Of a stretch of DNA of 64,000 nt, positions 9,011 to 17,727 are shown piece by piece. Both the position numbers and the translations under genes were made by a program. Each line of letters opens with the position of its first letter. The first letter of the stretch is position 1. Below the pieces are notes generated by a model. It was given only the letters and a program-made list of their open reading frames with translations. It was not told where the DNA came from and did no database searches. Source of the DNA: Campylobacterota bacterium (lineage in GTDB: Bacteria > Campylobacterota > Campylobacteria > Campylobacterales > Thiovulaceae); NCBI GenBank assembly GCA_030152305.1, contig JASKOM010000008.1:1-64000 (forward strand), read 5' to 3'.

Positions 9011-9441
9011 TGATTACTCACTTGATAAATTCTTGCACAATCATCATTATTTTCTCGATAAATTTTTAAATGATAAAAATTAAAACCATACATTTTTAAT
9101 AATTTTGCAAATTCGAAATTTGCCCATTCGATGAGGTGATAACCAGATTCAGAAAGAGATTCCAAAAGACCAAGAGCTAAAAAGTCATTTAAGCCTCGTT
9201 GATATAAATCATAATGATAAATATTTGAACCATAAATATGTTGAATAGAAAAAGTAGGTGATGTTACCTCATCGTGAATATCTAAATATTTAACAAAATA
9301 TTTAACAAAAGTAGTTTTACCCGAAGCAAGATCACCTTCGATTAAAATAATGGCATTAGAGCTATTAACAATAGCAAGAATTTCACTAATAGCTTTATCG
9401 ATAACCTTTTCTGTAACTCGAAATTTTTTTAATAACAGCAT
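8998..9441 (-). CDS. tsaE: tRNA threonylcarbamoyladenosine biosynthesis ATPase TsaE
   Basis: ATPase that supports TsaB-TsaD in making the t6A37 modification of ANN-decoding tRNAs. The 147-residue protein shows the Walker [27 protein letters not shown] and YHYDLYQ motifs typical of TsaE, and a conserved ending around LIEWAN. It overlaps lptB and is preceded directly by the cNMP-domain gene (stop and start adjoin). A Sua5-like gene at 58659 acts in the same pathway. The gene carries two GATGAGGT octamers on opposite strands. Confidence 0.93.
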   Translation of the reverse strand: MLLLKKFRVTEKVIDKAISEILAIVNSSNAIILIEGDLASGKTTFVKYFVKYLDIHDEVTSPTFSIQHIYGSNIYHYDLYQRGLNDFLALGLLESLSESGYHLIEWANFEFAKLLKMYGFNFYHLKIYRENNDDCARIYQVSNQWQL

Positions 9442-10176
9442 TTAATTATTAGAATATAATTTTCTGTTCATTTCTTCGACTTTCAAAACAAGCATATTCG
9501 TAATATTTTGAAAAAGTTTCATAAATGCTTCGGATTTATTAATATCAACTTCTGGTTTAACACGAAAAGTTAATAAAATAGCAGAATCGCTTTTGACAGT
9601 TGCCGTAGCATTTCGAGGTTTATTTGCAATATATGCCATTTCTCCAAAAAAGCTATTTTTTTGCAAAAGAGCAACTTCATTATCGTTAATCGTAATAGAA
9701 ACAACACCGCTAATTATAAAAAACATCTCTTTTGTCGTATTATTAATCGTAAAAACCTTTTCACCTTGTCCTAATCTTAAAAGATTAATGTTTTCAACAA
9801 CAGATAAAAGTTCAGCACTGTTCATATTATGAAAAAGTTGAAATTTTCGTTCAAGTTGAATTAAAGTTTGTTGAGCTTTTGTTAAAGTATCAAACTTAAC
9901 TTCTTCCTCTTTTTTTGTAAATCTATTTTTTAATTCTTGATATTTTTGTTCGAAAATCGTTCGTTCTTTACGAACTTCTAATTTAACAAAAAGTTCAAAC
10001 ATTTCTTTGCTCATAACAAAAAGTTGTCGAGTGGAAAGCTGAACTTCTAATCTGCCTAAATTTTCTTCAAATATTTTTGCTAAAAAATCTTTAGGAGTTT
10101 TTAAAAAATCAGCAATTGTAGTTGAAACAGTTTTAAGACTCGTGTGTTCTTCATGTTCAGCCATTAAAATACTCAC
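9442..10176 (-). CDS. Cyclic-nucleotide-binding-domain protein
   Basis: This 244-residue protein has a long helical N-terminal half (about 1-125, coiled-coil-like) and a C-terminal cNMP-binding beta barrel (about 130-235) with [10 protein letters not shown] and SFFGEMAYI. No helix-turn-helix follows the barrel, so it is not a CRP-type transcription factor as written. The PRNATATV phosphate-cassette-like segment is present. Ligand and partner are unknown. Its ATG overlaps the hisA stop (ATGA-type coupling), so it is translated with hisA. Confidence 0.8.
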   Translation of the reverse strand: MSILMAEHEEHTSLKTVSTTIADFLKTPKDFLAKIFEENLGRLEVQLSTRQLFVMSKEMFELFVKLEVRKERTIFEQKYQELKNRFTKKEEEVKFDTLTKAQQTLIQLERKFQLFHNMNSAELLSVVENINLLRLGQGEKVFTINNTTKEMFFIISGVVSITINDNEVALLQKNSFFGEMAYIANKPRNATATVKSDSAILLTFRVKPEVDINKSEAFMKLFQNITNMLVLKVEEMNRKLYSNN

Positions 10177-10889
10177 TTTCTAGCAAAACGGGAAAAAGCA
10201 TCTCTTAAATTTATTCTTCCTTCGTAAAAAGCTTTTCCAACTATAACACCACCAATTTTATTAGATTTACTAATTTGTGCTATATCTTCGATATCTCGAA
10301 GTCCGCCACTTGCAATCGTTAAAATAGAACTAGAATCATAAATGCTTTCTGTAAAAGAAATATTAATGCCAGATAATGTGCCGTCTCGATTTATATCAGT
10401 TGCGACAATCGATTGAACACCAGCTAACGAAAATTCACTAGCTAAATCGGTTGCTTTCATTTGACTAACATCAGCCCAACCTTCAACAGCAACATAGCCA
10501 TTAATAGCATCGATGCCAACAGCAATAGGAAAATCTCGAGCGACATCTTTAACAAATTGAGGAGATTTCAAAGCAATTGAACCTAAAATAATTCGATTAA
10601 TACCTAAATTAATATATTTTTCGATTATTTTTCGATCTCTGATGCCACCGCCAAGTTGTATTTTTAAATTTGTTGATTCACGAATTTTTTTAATTTGATC
10701 TAAGTTTTTTGGTTCACCAGCAAAAGCACCATTTAAATCAACGATATGAAGCCATTCGGCTCCCATTTTTTCGAATTCAATAGCAAGTTCAAAAGGTTCA
10801 TTGCTATAAATTTTAGCACTGTCCATTAAGCCACGAGTTAGTCTAACAGCCATTCCATCTTTTAAATCTATTGCAGGAATAATAAACAT
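10173..10889 (-). CDS. hisA: ProFAR isomerase (histidine biosynthesis)
   Basis: Catalyses the Amadori rearrangement of ProFAR to PRFAR in histidine synthesis. The 238-residue TIM barrel has the catalytic aspartate in [16 protein letters not shown]-type phosphate loop (IQLGGGIRD), the second catalytic region [13 protein letters not shown], and [12 protein letters not shown]. No other his gene lies near. It shares a 4-nt stop/start overlap with the cNMP-domain gene downstream. Confidence 0.95.
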   Translation of the reverse strand: MFIIPAIDLKDGMAVRLTRGLMDSAKIYSNEPFELAIEFEKMGAEWLHIVDLNGAFAGEPKNLDQIKKIRESTNLKIQLGGGIRDRKIIEKYINLGINRIILGSIALKSPQFVKDVARDFPIAVGIDAINGYVAVEGWADVSQMKATDLASEFSLAGVQSIVATDINRDGTLSGINISFTESIYDSSSILTIASGGLRDIEDIAQISKSNKIGGVIVGKAFYEGRINLRDAFSRFARK

Positions 10890-10918
10890 ATTATATTTTT
10901 CTCATTAAATATTCATGT

Positions 10919-11530
10919 TTAAAATAAAAAGTTTAAGCCAAAATAGTAACCACTCATTCCAGTAAATGGTTCGACGATTTTGCTATCGCTATTATTTGCA
11001 CTTTCTAAAACAGAATCATTTCTATAAACTTGACGATATCCTATTTCTATAAATGAATCAGTTTCGCCTGTATTACTATGAAAAGGATTTAATCTTACAG
11101 GAAAAATAATTCCAAATTCATAACCCAAAAATAGCTGATACTGTGATAAATATTCATTATATTTATCTTTTAATATTTCTTCAGAATAATGAAATTTATC
11201 AACAACAGCAACACCGTTTGCATAAAAAGATAAATCCATAGATTCAACGAGTTTAAAAACTGGTCCAACGGCAAAAGACAAAATATCTTCATTATAATTA
11301 ACAGTTGAACTATCAATCGAAAATGTATAATGTTGATAATCAGCATAAGCCATAATATAACCGCTTAAAATACCTGTTTTTATACCAAATGATACAAAAC
11401 TATTATCGTTAATATGTAATGAAGGTTCTGTTAATGAACCTGAAGTGGCAACAATTCCAACAAAATGATTATCAAAACTCATAAGTGGAACAAAGAGAGA
11501 TGGAAGCAAAAGAGCTATTTTTTTTCTCAC
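10919..11530 (-). CDS. Putative outer-membrane beta-barrel protein
   Basis: A 203-residue protein with a signal peptide (MRKKIALLLPSLFVPLMS), alternating amphipathic strands and a C-terminal aromatic residue (LNFLF), all typical of small outer-membrane beta barrels. The start is GTG at 11530. No family is recognised. It lies 29 nt upstream of hisA on the same strand and follows a 42-nt gap after the TPR-like protein, so co-transcription with both is possible. Confidence 0.65.
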   Translation of the reverse strand: MRKKIALLLPSLFVPLMSFDNHFVGIVATSGSLTEPSLHINDNSFVSFGIKTGILSGYIMAYADYQHYTFSIDSSTVNYNEDILSFAVGPVFKLVESMDLSFYANGVAVVDKFHYSEEILKDKYNEYLSQYQLFLGYEFGIIFPVRLNPFHSNTGETDSFIEIGYRQVYRNDSVLESANNSDSKIVEPFTGMSGYYFGLNFLF

Positions 11531-11572
11531 TGTGATTATCCTATTGATAAAATTACTGGAGAGATTATCGTC

Positions 11573-12202
11573 TTACAGCCTCTTTTCTTTAAAAGATTCC
11601 AACCATTGACGATCTTCTGTTTTTATTTTTTTATTAATTTCTTCGTTTTGCAAATATATAATTATTTCTTCTGCCCAACCACGAACATCGATTTTACCAA
11701 CTTTTTTGACCTCATCGTTCATTTTTGCAACTTGTTCAGCTAAATTTTTTAAGTCATCAAAATTATTATCTTTTAAATAAACAATTCGAAAAATTAATTC
11801 AGTAAATAAATTCTCAAAATTATCACCACCGATTAATCTTGAAATTTGCAAAAGCTTAATCGCTAATTTTGGCTGTTCAAGATTTGAAGCCAAATAAGTA
11901 GCACCGTAAATATTTGCAATTCGTAAATTAGAATCAAGAATCGTTATATTTTTATAAACTAATTCAATTTGTTCAGCTTGTGGACTATTTTTTTTATTAA
12001 TTTCGTCAATATATCTCGATAAAAGCCAAATTCGATCAGCTAATAATTTTCTTCCACCTGATGGTGAAAAAAATCTTGAAATCATCGGATCAGTTGTCAA
12101 AAGCCACGGTTTATTATTAATAAATTTTTCAAAATTGCCAATTAAAAAAAAGTTTATCGATAATAAACCAATAATAAATAAAAAAAGATATTTTTTGCTC
12201 AT
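11573..12202 (-). CDS. Membrane-anchored helical (TPR-like) protein of unknown function
   Basis: A 209-residue protein with an N-terminal membrane anchor (about 4-22) followed by an all-helical region with repeat-like spacing (AEQIELVYKNITILDSNLR, LAIKLLQISRLI), resembling TPR folds. The segment around FFSPSGGRKLLADRIWLL suggests a conserved region near the membrane. The product is probably periplasmic or exposed from the inner membrane. I do not recognise the family. One GATGAGGT octamer encodes its Asp-Glu-Val. Confidence 0.6.
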   Translation of the reverse strand: MSKKYLFLFIIGLLSINFFLIGNFEKFINNKPWLLTTDPMISRFFSPSGGRKLLADRIWLLSRYIDEINKKNSPQAEQIELVYKNITILDSNLRIANIYGATYLASNLEQPKLAIKLLQISRLIGGDNFENLFTELIFRIVYLKDNNFDDLKNLAEQVAKMNDEVKKVGKIDVRGWAEEIIIYLQNEEINKKIKTEDRQWLESFKEKRL

Positions 12203-12210
12203 GAATTATT

Positions 12211-14235
12211 TTATACTTTTAAGTTAATTACCAATTCATATTTTTCTAAATTCAAAATATCAAAAATAATTCGCAAATTGCTTAAAATATACATTGAGCT
12301 TAAACTAGTTTCAATATAAAAATATGAAAAAGCTCTAGCTTCTCTAAGATTTTCAGGCTGTTTTGCAAATAAAGTTCTATTTTTATTAAAAACATCTAAT
12401 TTTAGTTGAGTATCAAATAAGTCTGTATGATGTTTATAAAGTTGTTCTATAACTTTAAGATACAAATCTTTCCATCTTGAAACTTCCATTTCGTCGCTTC
12501 CAAATAATTCAAAACTTTTTGGTAATTTGCTAGTAATATCTACATTGTCAGTTAAGTCAAAACTAGAAATTTCAATTTCTTCGTTTAATCCTTCTGGTTC
12601 AGCCCATATTTCTAAAGATTTATCAGCAATATATTTTGCTCGTTTTTCAATCTCATTTAGATTCCAATGAGTGATGTTTTGATCAAAGAAATATTTATTT
12701 AAAGATAAATTTGATGTTTTAAACAGTTCTTTTTTTAGTTTAAAAGGTTTATTGCTTAGTTCGGAATTAATAGCTGTTAATGTCAAATTGCCTAAAGTGT
12801 TAAGCTTTTCATTTTTAATAGTTTCCCAACCTTGAACTTTCCATTCTTTTGCTTGAGCTTTTTGTGGAAAAATATGCTCAACAGTTAAACTTTCAACAGG
12901 AACTATTTCTTTATTAGAAATATGTTCTTCTATTCGATATAAAAAATATAAACCACCATTCATTTTCTTTGTTTGATAAATTTTATGAGATAAAATAGAT
13001 TCTTTGAATTCATCATCTCTAATAAAATATAAATTTTTGCCATGATTTGAAAAAAGTTCTTGCTTAAAGCTCTTAAAAGAATTTAAACTTTTAATTAAAG
13101 TTGGAATATTTTTATTAAAACCGTTTGAATTTCTTTCAGAAATGACACTTCTAATTAAATAATTATCAAGTAACTTCAAAATATTGATCGTATCTTCTCT
13201 TGATATTTTTTCTCTTTGCCATTTTGTTAAAAGATCTATAAGAAAAGTGTGAAATACATCTAAACCAGTTTGTGAAATATATTTTATATATTTATTAATT
13301 TCTTGATCATTTACCTTTAAAAATAATATATCAGAATATATTCTTGAATAAAATAATAGTTCTTTTAAAATCTCTTCAGAATTTTGTTCTTTTTGAGAAT
13401 ATAATTTAAAGTCATGATATAAACTTTTTTGTGTTGAAATTTTTAATGTTTTTATAATTAAAAAAGATTTAACAAAATTTTCAATATGTTCATTAGTTAA
13501 ATAATTCTCAATTTTATACCAATATTTTTCATAAAATTCATTTTGTTTATCAATATTTGACATTAAAAGATGATTTCTGATGAGGTCAGAAACCTGAAGT
13601 TGCATTCCCGTTGAGTTTAAAGCTTCAAAAATTAATTGAGGTTGTTCATCTTTATGTAATAAAACTTTGATAATTTTTAGTTTCTTAAAACCATCGATAA
13701 ATTCCCTGATTGAATTATCAATATCTTTTAATTCTTTTTTAAAAAACATATAATTTAAATAAACATTACTGAATTTTTCTTTTGCCGAAAGAGAATCAAA
13801 TTCATTACGAAAAATTTTAACTAAAACAGAATTATCATCTTGATTTAATTGAAGTTTAACACTTCGAACAACTTTTAAAGCGACCTCATCAAAACTATCT
13901 TTAAAAATCATAGGTTTAATAAAATCAGTTTTAACATAATCCATTAAATCTTTTGCTGATATATAAGATGAATCATACATTGCTTTGAGAAATAAAAAAG
14001 TTGTTACTCTTTGTTGTCCGTCAATCACTGTGTAAATATCTCGCAAACCTTGAACAAAAATCACTGAACCAATAAAATGAGAATTGATTTGACTTTCACC
14101 AGCTTTTTTAATATCATCTATAAACTGTTGGCAGTTTTCTTCTTGCCAACTATAATTTCTTTGATAAACAGGAATTATAAATTTTTTTTCTGTTCCATTA
14201 AGAAATTCATGCAAACTTGTAACACTAGCTTCCAT
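12211..14235 (-). CDS. GmrSD-like DUF262/DUF1524 protein, putative type IV restriction enzyme
   Basis: The 674-residue protein starts with a DUF262 (ParB-like NTPase) domain, seen as IPVYQRNYSWQEENC near residue 20 and the diagnostic DGQQRVTTFL near residue 73. A C-terminal DUF1524 HNH-type nuclease follows at about 440-520, with VEHIFPQKA and the trailing NTLGNLTLT. After it comes an unrecognised helical tail of about 130 residues. This layout matches single-chain GmrSD-type enzymes that cut modified DNA in a nucleotide-dependent way. Anti-phage defence is inferred from family. No other defence gene adjoins it. It holds two GATGAGGT octamers, so it has been resident long enough to acquire them or came from a relative. 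Confidence 0.85.
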   Translation of the reverse strand: MEASVTSLHEFLNGTEKKFIIPVYQRNYSWQEENCQQFIDDIKKAGESQINSHFIGSVIFVQGLRDIYTVIDGQQRVTTFLFLKAMYDSSYISAKDLMDYVKTDFIKPMIFKDSFDEVALKVVRSVKLQLNQDDNSVLVKIFRNEFDSLSAKEKFSNVYLNYMFFKKELKDIDNSIREFIDGFKKLKIIKVLLHKDEQPQLIFEALNSTGMQLQVSDLIRNHLLMSNIDKQNEFYEKYWYKIENYLTNEHIENFVKSFLIIKTLKISTQKSLYHDFKLYSQKEQNSEEILKELLFYSRIYSDILFLKVNDQEINKYIKYISQTGLDVFHTFLIDLLTKWQREKISREDTINILKLLDNYLIRSVISERNSNGFNKNIPTLIKSLNSFKSFKQELFSNHGKNLYFIRDDEFKESILSHKIYQTKKMNGGLYFLYRIEEHISNKEIVPVESLTVEHIFPQKAQAKEWKVQGWETIKNEKLNTLGNLTLTAINSELSNKPFKLKKELFKTSNLSLNKYFFDQNITHWNLNEIEKRAKYIADKSLEIWAEPEGLNEEIEISSFDLTDNVDITSKLPKSFELFGSDEMEVSRWKDLYLKVIEQLYKHHTDLFDTQLKLDVFNKNRTLFAKQPENLREARAFSYFYIETSLSSMYILSNLRIIFDILNLEKYELVINLKV

Positions 14236-14237
14236 TA

Positions 14238-15224
14238 TTAATTTCCTTGTTTTTTATTAATATTTATTAAAGTTTCTAATTCTTTTTCATACATTTCTTG
14301 CGGAACACCAGCTTTTTTAATATCAGATAATAATTCTGTTGCTTCGTCAAATTCACCTAATTTAACATTTAATTTAAATAAAATTGTTTTTTGAGCTATA
14401 TTTATGCCATGAGAAAATCTAAGATTATTTATAAAATCTCTTGCTCGATTATATTGATATAAATTAACAAATTTATCAATAGTTTCATCTATTAAAATAT
14501 CGTAATCGCCAGTAATATTTTGTGAAATAGCAATTTCTATTAATTCTGCACTAGCAAATTTCATATTATAATTATTAAATAAAATATAAAATTTGGAAAC
14601 TTGATCAAAAGTTTTTAACTTTTTCGCTAAATCTTTTATATTTATATTTTTAACATCGATGCCTAATCTAAGAGATAACAATAAATAATCTTCCCATAAT
14701 TTCAAGTCTTCACTTTTATCGATTAATAAAATTATATTATCAAAAGCTCGGGAATATTCCCGAAGCGACATATAAGAATCATACCTCATCACAAGAACTT
14801 CTTTATTTTGAACTCCCATGTTTTCGAGATATTTAATTACCATTCGCCAACTTTCAGATTTATAATAAATTTTTGCCATTTCGATTTTTATATCAGAAAT
14901 TCGTTCTTGATCTAAAAGATTTGATATTAACAAAGTATCAAATATCGAAATTGCCATTGTTTCTTTTTTTTGCAATAAATATATTTTTGCAGTGAAATAT
15001 TTAATTAAGTCTATTTCAAGAGGATTTAATTTTATTTTTGAATCATGAAAAAGAGTTTCGAGGATCTCTTTTCCTTTTTGAAGTTTATTTTTTTTGATGA
15101 GCTCTTTTGCTAATTCAAGTTGAGTATGAACTGTTTTAGAAACTGTATATTTGTTAGAAGAATTACTTAATAAATCTGTGGAATAAATAAAAAAAATAGT
15201 GAGAATGGATATTAGCCATCTCAT
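14238..15224 (-). CDS. Exported TPR-repeat protein
   Basis: A 328-residue protein with a signal peptide (about 1-21) and repeated helix pairs through the rest (for example ELAKELIKKNKLQKGKEILE and GEFDEATELLSDIKKAG), as in tetratricopeptide repeats. It is likely a periplasmic scaffold. It sits between the CinA-like gene (4-nt gap) and the GmrSD-like gene (2-nt gap) on the same strand, so it is part of one transcript. No specific partner can be named. Confidence 0.65.
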   Translation of the reverse strand: MRWLISILTIFFIYSTDLLSNSSNKYTVSKTVHTQLELAKELIKKNKLQKGKEILETLFHDSKIKLNPLEIDLIKYFTAKIYLLQKKETMAISIFDTLLISNLLDQERISDIKIEMAKIYYKSESWRMVIKYLENMGVQNKEVLVMRYDSYMSLREYSRAFDNIILLIDKSEDLKLWEDYLLLSLRLGIDVKNINIKDLAKKLKTFDQVSKFYILFNNYNMKFASAELIEIAISQNITGDYDILIDETIDKFVNLYQYNRARDFINNLRFSHGINIAQKTILFKLNVKLGEFDEATELLSDIKKAGVPQEMYEKELETLININKKQGN

Positions 15225-15228
15225 TATT

Positions 15229-15966
15229 TTAAAAGGTCGCTACTAGCGAATATAGTTTTTGAATTTCCCTTTCAAGAATTTCTTCATTGTCGCCCTCAAT
15301 TCGAAGTTCGACACTTGGTTTTAAAGTTTCATCTGACATAGTTATATATTTCGGCAAACTTGATAATTCTAAATCTTTTGGCAAATTTTCCATCCATTCG
15401 ATAAAACGATTTTCAGAAAAATCAAAAGTTACACTTCGTTCAAATCGTTTTGAACTATTTTTTGGGTAATATTTATCAAGAGCTTCGATAATCATTGGAT
15501 GAGACATTTCAGGAAAACCTGGAACAAAGAAAAATCTTGAATCCAACGAGAAACCGCACATGCCATTTATTGGATTATTAAATAATAAATCTGATCCGAT
15601 TGGCAAATAAGACATATTAATTCGATGATTTGAACCAGCAACACCAAAACGATCATAAATTTTATTTTTAAATATTTCGTTAAAAGCCATTTTGCCATCA
15701 CGAAAAACATTTCCAGCAATTTGACGAGTTAAATCATCAGGTGTTGAACCAATTCCACCGAATGAGAAACAAACAGAATTTTCTCTATTTTTTAAATATT
15801 GAAAAATATCTGTTATATCTTGTTCGTTATCGTTAATAATAAAAACAGCTGAAAGTTTCCAACCTCGACTTTGAAGTTCATTTCTTAAAAATTTAAAATG
15901 AACATCTTCACGACGACCATTTAAAATTTCAGTTCCGATAATTACTCCAAAAAAAGTTGGTTTCAT
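15229..15966 (-). CDS. CinA-like molybdopterin-binding-fold protein
   Basis: The 245-residue protein matches the N-terminal MoCF (molybdopterin-binding) domain of CinA. It begins with FFGVIIGTEILNGRRED, and GGIGSTPDDLTRQ is the typical phosphate-binding loop of the family, followed by FFFVPGFPEM. The C-terminal nicotinamide-nucleotide amidase domain of full CinA is absent, as in many short homologues. Possible roles are ADP-ribose or pyridine nucleotide metabolism; molybdopterin binding itself is not certain. It follows the TraM-like gene directly (adjacent stop and start). Confidence 0.82.
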   Translation of the reverse strand: MKPTFFGVIIGTEILNGRREDVHFKFLRNELQSRGWKLSAVFIINDNEQDITDIFQYLKNRENSVCFSFGGIGSTPDDLTRQIAGNVFRDGKMAFNEIFKNKIYDRFGVAGSNHRINMSYLPIGSDLLFNNPINGMCGFSLDSRFFFVPGFPEMSHPMIIEALDKYYPKNSSKRFERSVTFDFSENRFIEWMENLPKDLELSSLPKYITMSDETLKPSVELRIEGDNEEILEREIQKLYSLVATF

Positions 15967-16713
15967 TTATTTCAAACCTCGTTCGATTGATGATGATGAA
16001 GAAGAATCATTGCCAAATAAATCAAAACTGCTGTTTGAGAAAAAAATCATTGCCAAAAATATTAACGAAGCACCAAATAAAACAGTTTGAGCAACTGATA
16101 AAACTGTTAACATAGAAACACGAGATTTTAATTCTCGTGTAACTTGTTCATGTTGATCCTGTAATTCTCGAACTCTATCCATAGCTTTATTATTTATAGC
16201 CACTCCTGCTCTAACTTCTGTTAATGATTTTTTTATAACGGCATCAACTTCTCGTTCGATATTTTGGCGGAATTTATCATAATTGACTGCTTCGACAATA
16301 TGAGTAATTCGCTGTTCAAGTGCCATTAAATTAGAATCAAGCAAATCAGCTAATTTATCTAATTGATCATCAAAAGCTTTTGTCGTATCGTTTTTAAAAC
16401 GATTGTGATATTGAACAAGTTCGCCATGAACTTTATCAAGTCGTTCCATGTCTCGAGTGAATTCTTCAACTCTAAAATCGAACTGTTCAATAGACTCTCT
16501 AACACTTTCTTTTGCAACTCGTTTAAACTCTTCAAGTTCGATTCGCATCTGTTTATGATATTCCCGATTTTCAGATTTTGAAAGTTCGAGAATATCTTCG
16601 AGATTACGAATAACTTCACGGTTTGCATAGAGAAAAGCCCAAATAGGATCATCTTTATCTACTTTTATATCAAATAGTCTAAAAATATCAGCCCTGATCT
16701 GTTCAAGATTCAT
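15967..16713 (-). CDS. TraM-like coiled-coil membrane protein, downstream part of a phase-variable ORF
   Basis: In this frame it encodes 248 residues: a helical start with DKDDPIWAF, a long coiled coil (about 40-190) and one transmembrane segment near the C-terminus (about 200-225), then a Ser-rich end. This layout resembles the small TraM protein of IncP-type conjugation regions, and the TraL-like ATPase just upstream strengthens the reading. The ATG at 16713 has an AAGGAAAG ribosome site, so the short form may be made. The frame from the upstream ORF (16746-16934) would enter this one with one extra G in the tract at 16751-16763, giving a 322-residue protein with no intervening stop. Confidence 0.65.
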   Translation of the reverse strand: MNLEQIRADIFRLFDIKVDKDDPIWAFLYANREVIRNLEDILELSKSENREYHKQMRIELEEFKRVAKESVRESIEQFDFRVEEFTRDMERLDKVHGELVQYHNRFKNDTTKAFDDQLDKLADLLDSNLMALEQRITHIVEAVNYDKFRQNIEREVDAVIKKSLTEVRAGVAINNKAMDRVRELQDQHEQVTRELKSRVSMLTVLSVAQTVLFGASLIFLAMIFFSNSSFDLFGNDSSSSSSIERGLK

Positions 16714-16745
16714 TGATCTTTCCTTGTGGTTATTATAAGAATTAC

Positions 16746-16934
16746 TTATGCCCCCCCCCCCCCGAGAAATGTCGATATTTCGGGGCTTAGAAGAGGATTT
16801 ATGTGAGATAAATTGCTCTCCATTGGAGGATTTTGTGTTTTCTTTGGAGATGATATTTCCAGAGTCTTGTTTTTTTTTATCTTTTCAAGAGTCTTTTCGG
16901 ACAAACCGTTTGTAAAAAAGTCGTAATTTTCCAT
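16746..16934 (-). CDS. Upstream part of phase-variable ORF, ending at poly-G tract
   Basis: A 62-residue ORF rich in Lys, Ser and Pro, with no recognised domain. It reads into the 13-G tract, giving Gly-Gly-Gly-Gly-Ala and then a stop. With 14 or 11 G it continues in frame through 12 linker codons into the TraM-like ORF at 16713. It starts 22 nt after the TraL-like gene. It is best viewed as the 5' end of one split gene in an OFF state. It could also make a short peptide in the current state. Confidence 0.6.
   Translation of the reverse strand: MENYDFFTNGLSEKTLEKIKKNKTLEISSPKKTQNPPMESNLSHINPLLSPEISTFLGGGGA
16751..16763. repeat. Homopolymeric C13 (G13 on coding strand) contingency tract
   Basis: Thirteen C in a row on the plus strand in a genome of very low G+C. 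On the coding (minus) strand it is a poly-G run of the kind that drives slipped-strand phase variation in Campylobacter and Helicobacter. It lies inside the coding frame shared by 16746-16934 and 15967-16713. The next bases form a CCCCGA/TCGGGG hairpin with the last C residues. Sequencing length error must be kept in mind for any such tract. Confidence 0.9.
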
Positions 16935-16956
16935 TTAATTTCATTCAAAATTATGA

Positions 16957-17664
16957 TTAGAAAAATTTAGCCAATTGATCGAAAATGTCTTTTTTGAAAA
17001 TATTAAGTCGTTGTCGAGACATCATATGAAATCTAGCATCTGATTTTATTTCTTCGAAAGATAATTTATATTTGAGCATGTTTTCAACATCTTTTCCAAA
17101 AGTATCTTTGCTTCGATCTCCAATAGTAACGATGCCAAAAATTTTCTCTTTATTGTTGTTATAAACTTTTGTTTCCTCGAAAGTTTTACCTTCATACGAA
17201 ATAGTTCCATAATATAAATTTTGCCAAACAAAAATATTATTAAAATATTTAGCAAGAACATTTAAACCTTGAAGTGTATCGTTCATACCTTGACCGCCTT
17301 CGAGAACAGTATGAACCATAATTTCTTTTCCAGCATCTCGCAACATTTCAATGACTTCGTTTTCAACAAGATAATTTGAAAAAGGAACAAAAGATGAAGC
17401 ACCGTTATCAACGACTAATTGATCAGCATCTTCAGTTAAAAAAGCTTCAATCAGAACATCCAGATTTCGTTCGTTAATTTTACTGCCGTCCATTAAGTCG
17501 ATTCGTCGGACATTAAGAGCTTTATATTGTGAAAAAGTAGGATTTACACTATCTGTATCAAAAGCAATAACTTTTTCATATTTAGACATCATATATTGTG
17601 TTAAAAGAGAAGTTACGAATGTTTTTCCAACACCGCCTTTTCCCTGTAAAATTAGATGTATCAT
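16957..17664 (-). CDS. TraL-like ParA/MinD-family ATPase
   Basis: A P-loop ATPase of about 235 residues, starting MIHLILQGKGGVGKTFV (deviant Walker A) and carrying FDTDSVNPTFSQYKAL and a VVDNGASS Walker B. The wording, especially DTD.VNPTF..YKAL, is that of TraL from IncP-type conjugative regions rather than chromosomal MinD. The start at 17664 was chosen because it begins at the fold; the longer ORF from 17709 would add 15 residues without similarity. No other tra, vir or relaxase gene lies near, so this looks like an orphan pair with the TraM-like gene. A chromosomal role in protein positioning is possible. Confidence 0.75.
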   Translation of the reverse strand: MIHLILQGKGGVGKTFVTSLLTQYMMSKYEKVIAFDTDSVNPTFSQYKALNVRRIDLMDGSKINERNLDVLIEAFLTEDADQLVVDNGASSFVPFSNYLVENEVIEMLRDAGKEIMVHTVLEGGQGMNDTLQGLNVLAKYFNNIFVWQNLYYGTISYEGKTFEETKVYNNNKEKIFGIVTIGDRSKDTFGKDVENMLKYKLSFEEIKSDARFHMMSRQRLNIFKKDIFDQLAKFF

Positions 17665-17667
17665 TTG

Positions 17668-17696
17668 TTGATACCCCCCATGTTTTCTGGTATGAT
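17668..17696 (+). promoter_or_regulatory. Sigma-70-type promoter for the diguanylate cyclase gene
   Basis: TTGATA at 17668-17673 and TATGAT at 17691-17696 with a 17-bp spacer, a near-perfect pair. The -10 lies 31 nt before the ATG at 17728. The -35 touches the start of the divergent TraL-like gene. A run of six C lies in the spacer. Confidence 0.7.
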
Positions 17697-17727
17697 AGCA
17701 AAAAATCACAAAAAGAGAGTTTCACAA

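Noticed and set aside
17674..17679. C6 run in the divergent promoter as a second phase-variable tract
   Set aside because: Six bases is too short for frequent slippage; noted only because it lies in the spacer.
17665..17727. Longer N-termini for both the TraL-like gene (from 17709) and the diguanylate cyclase (from 17656)
   Set aside because: These would overlap each other and the divergent promoter, and the added residues have no family similarity.
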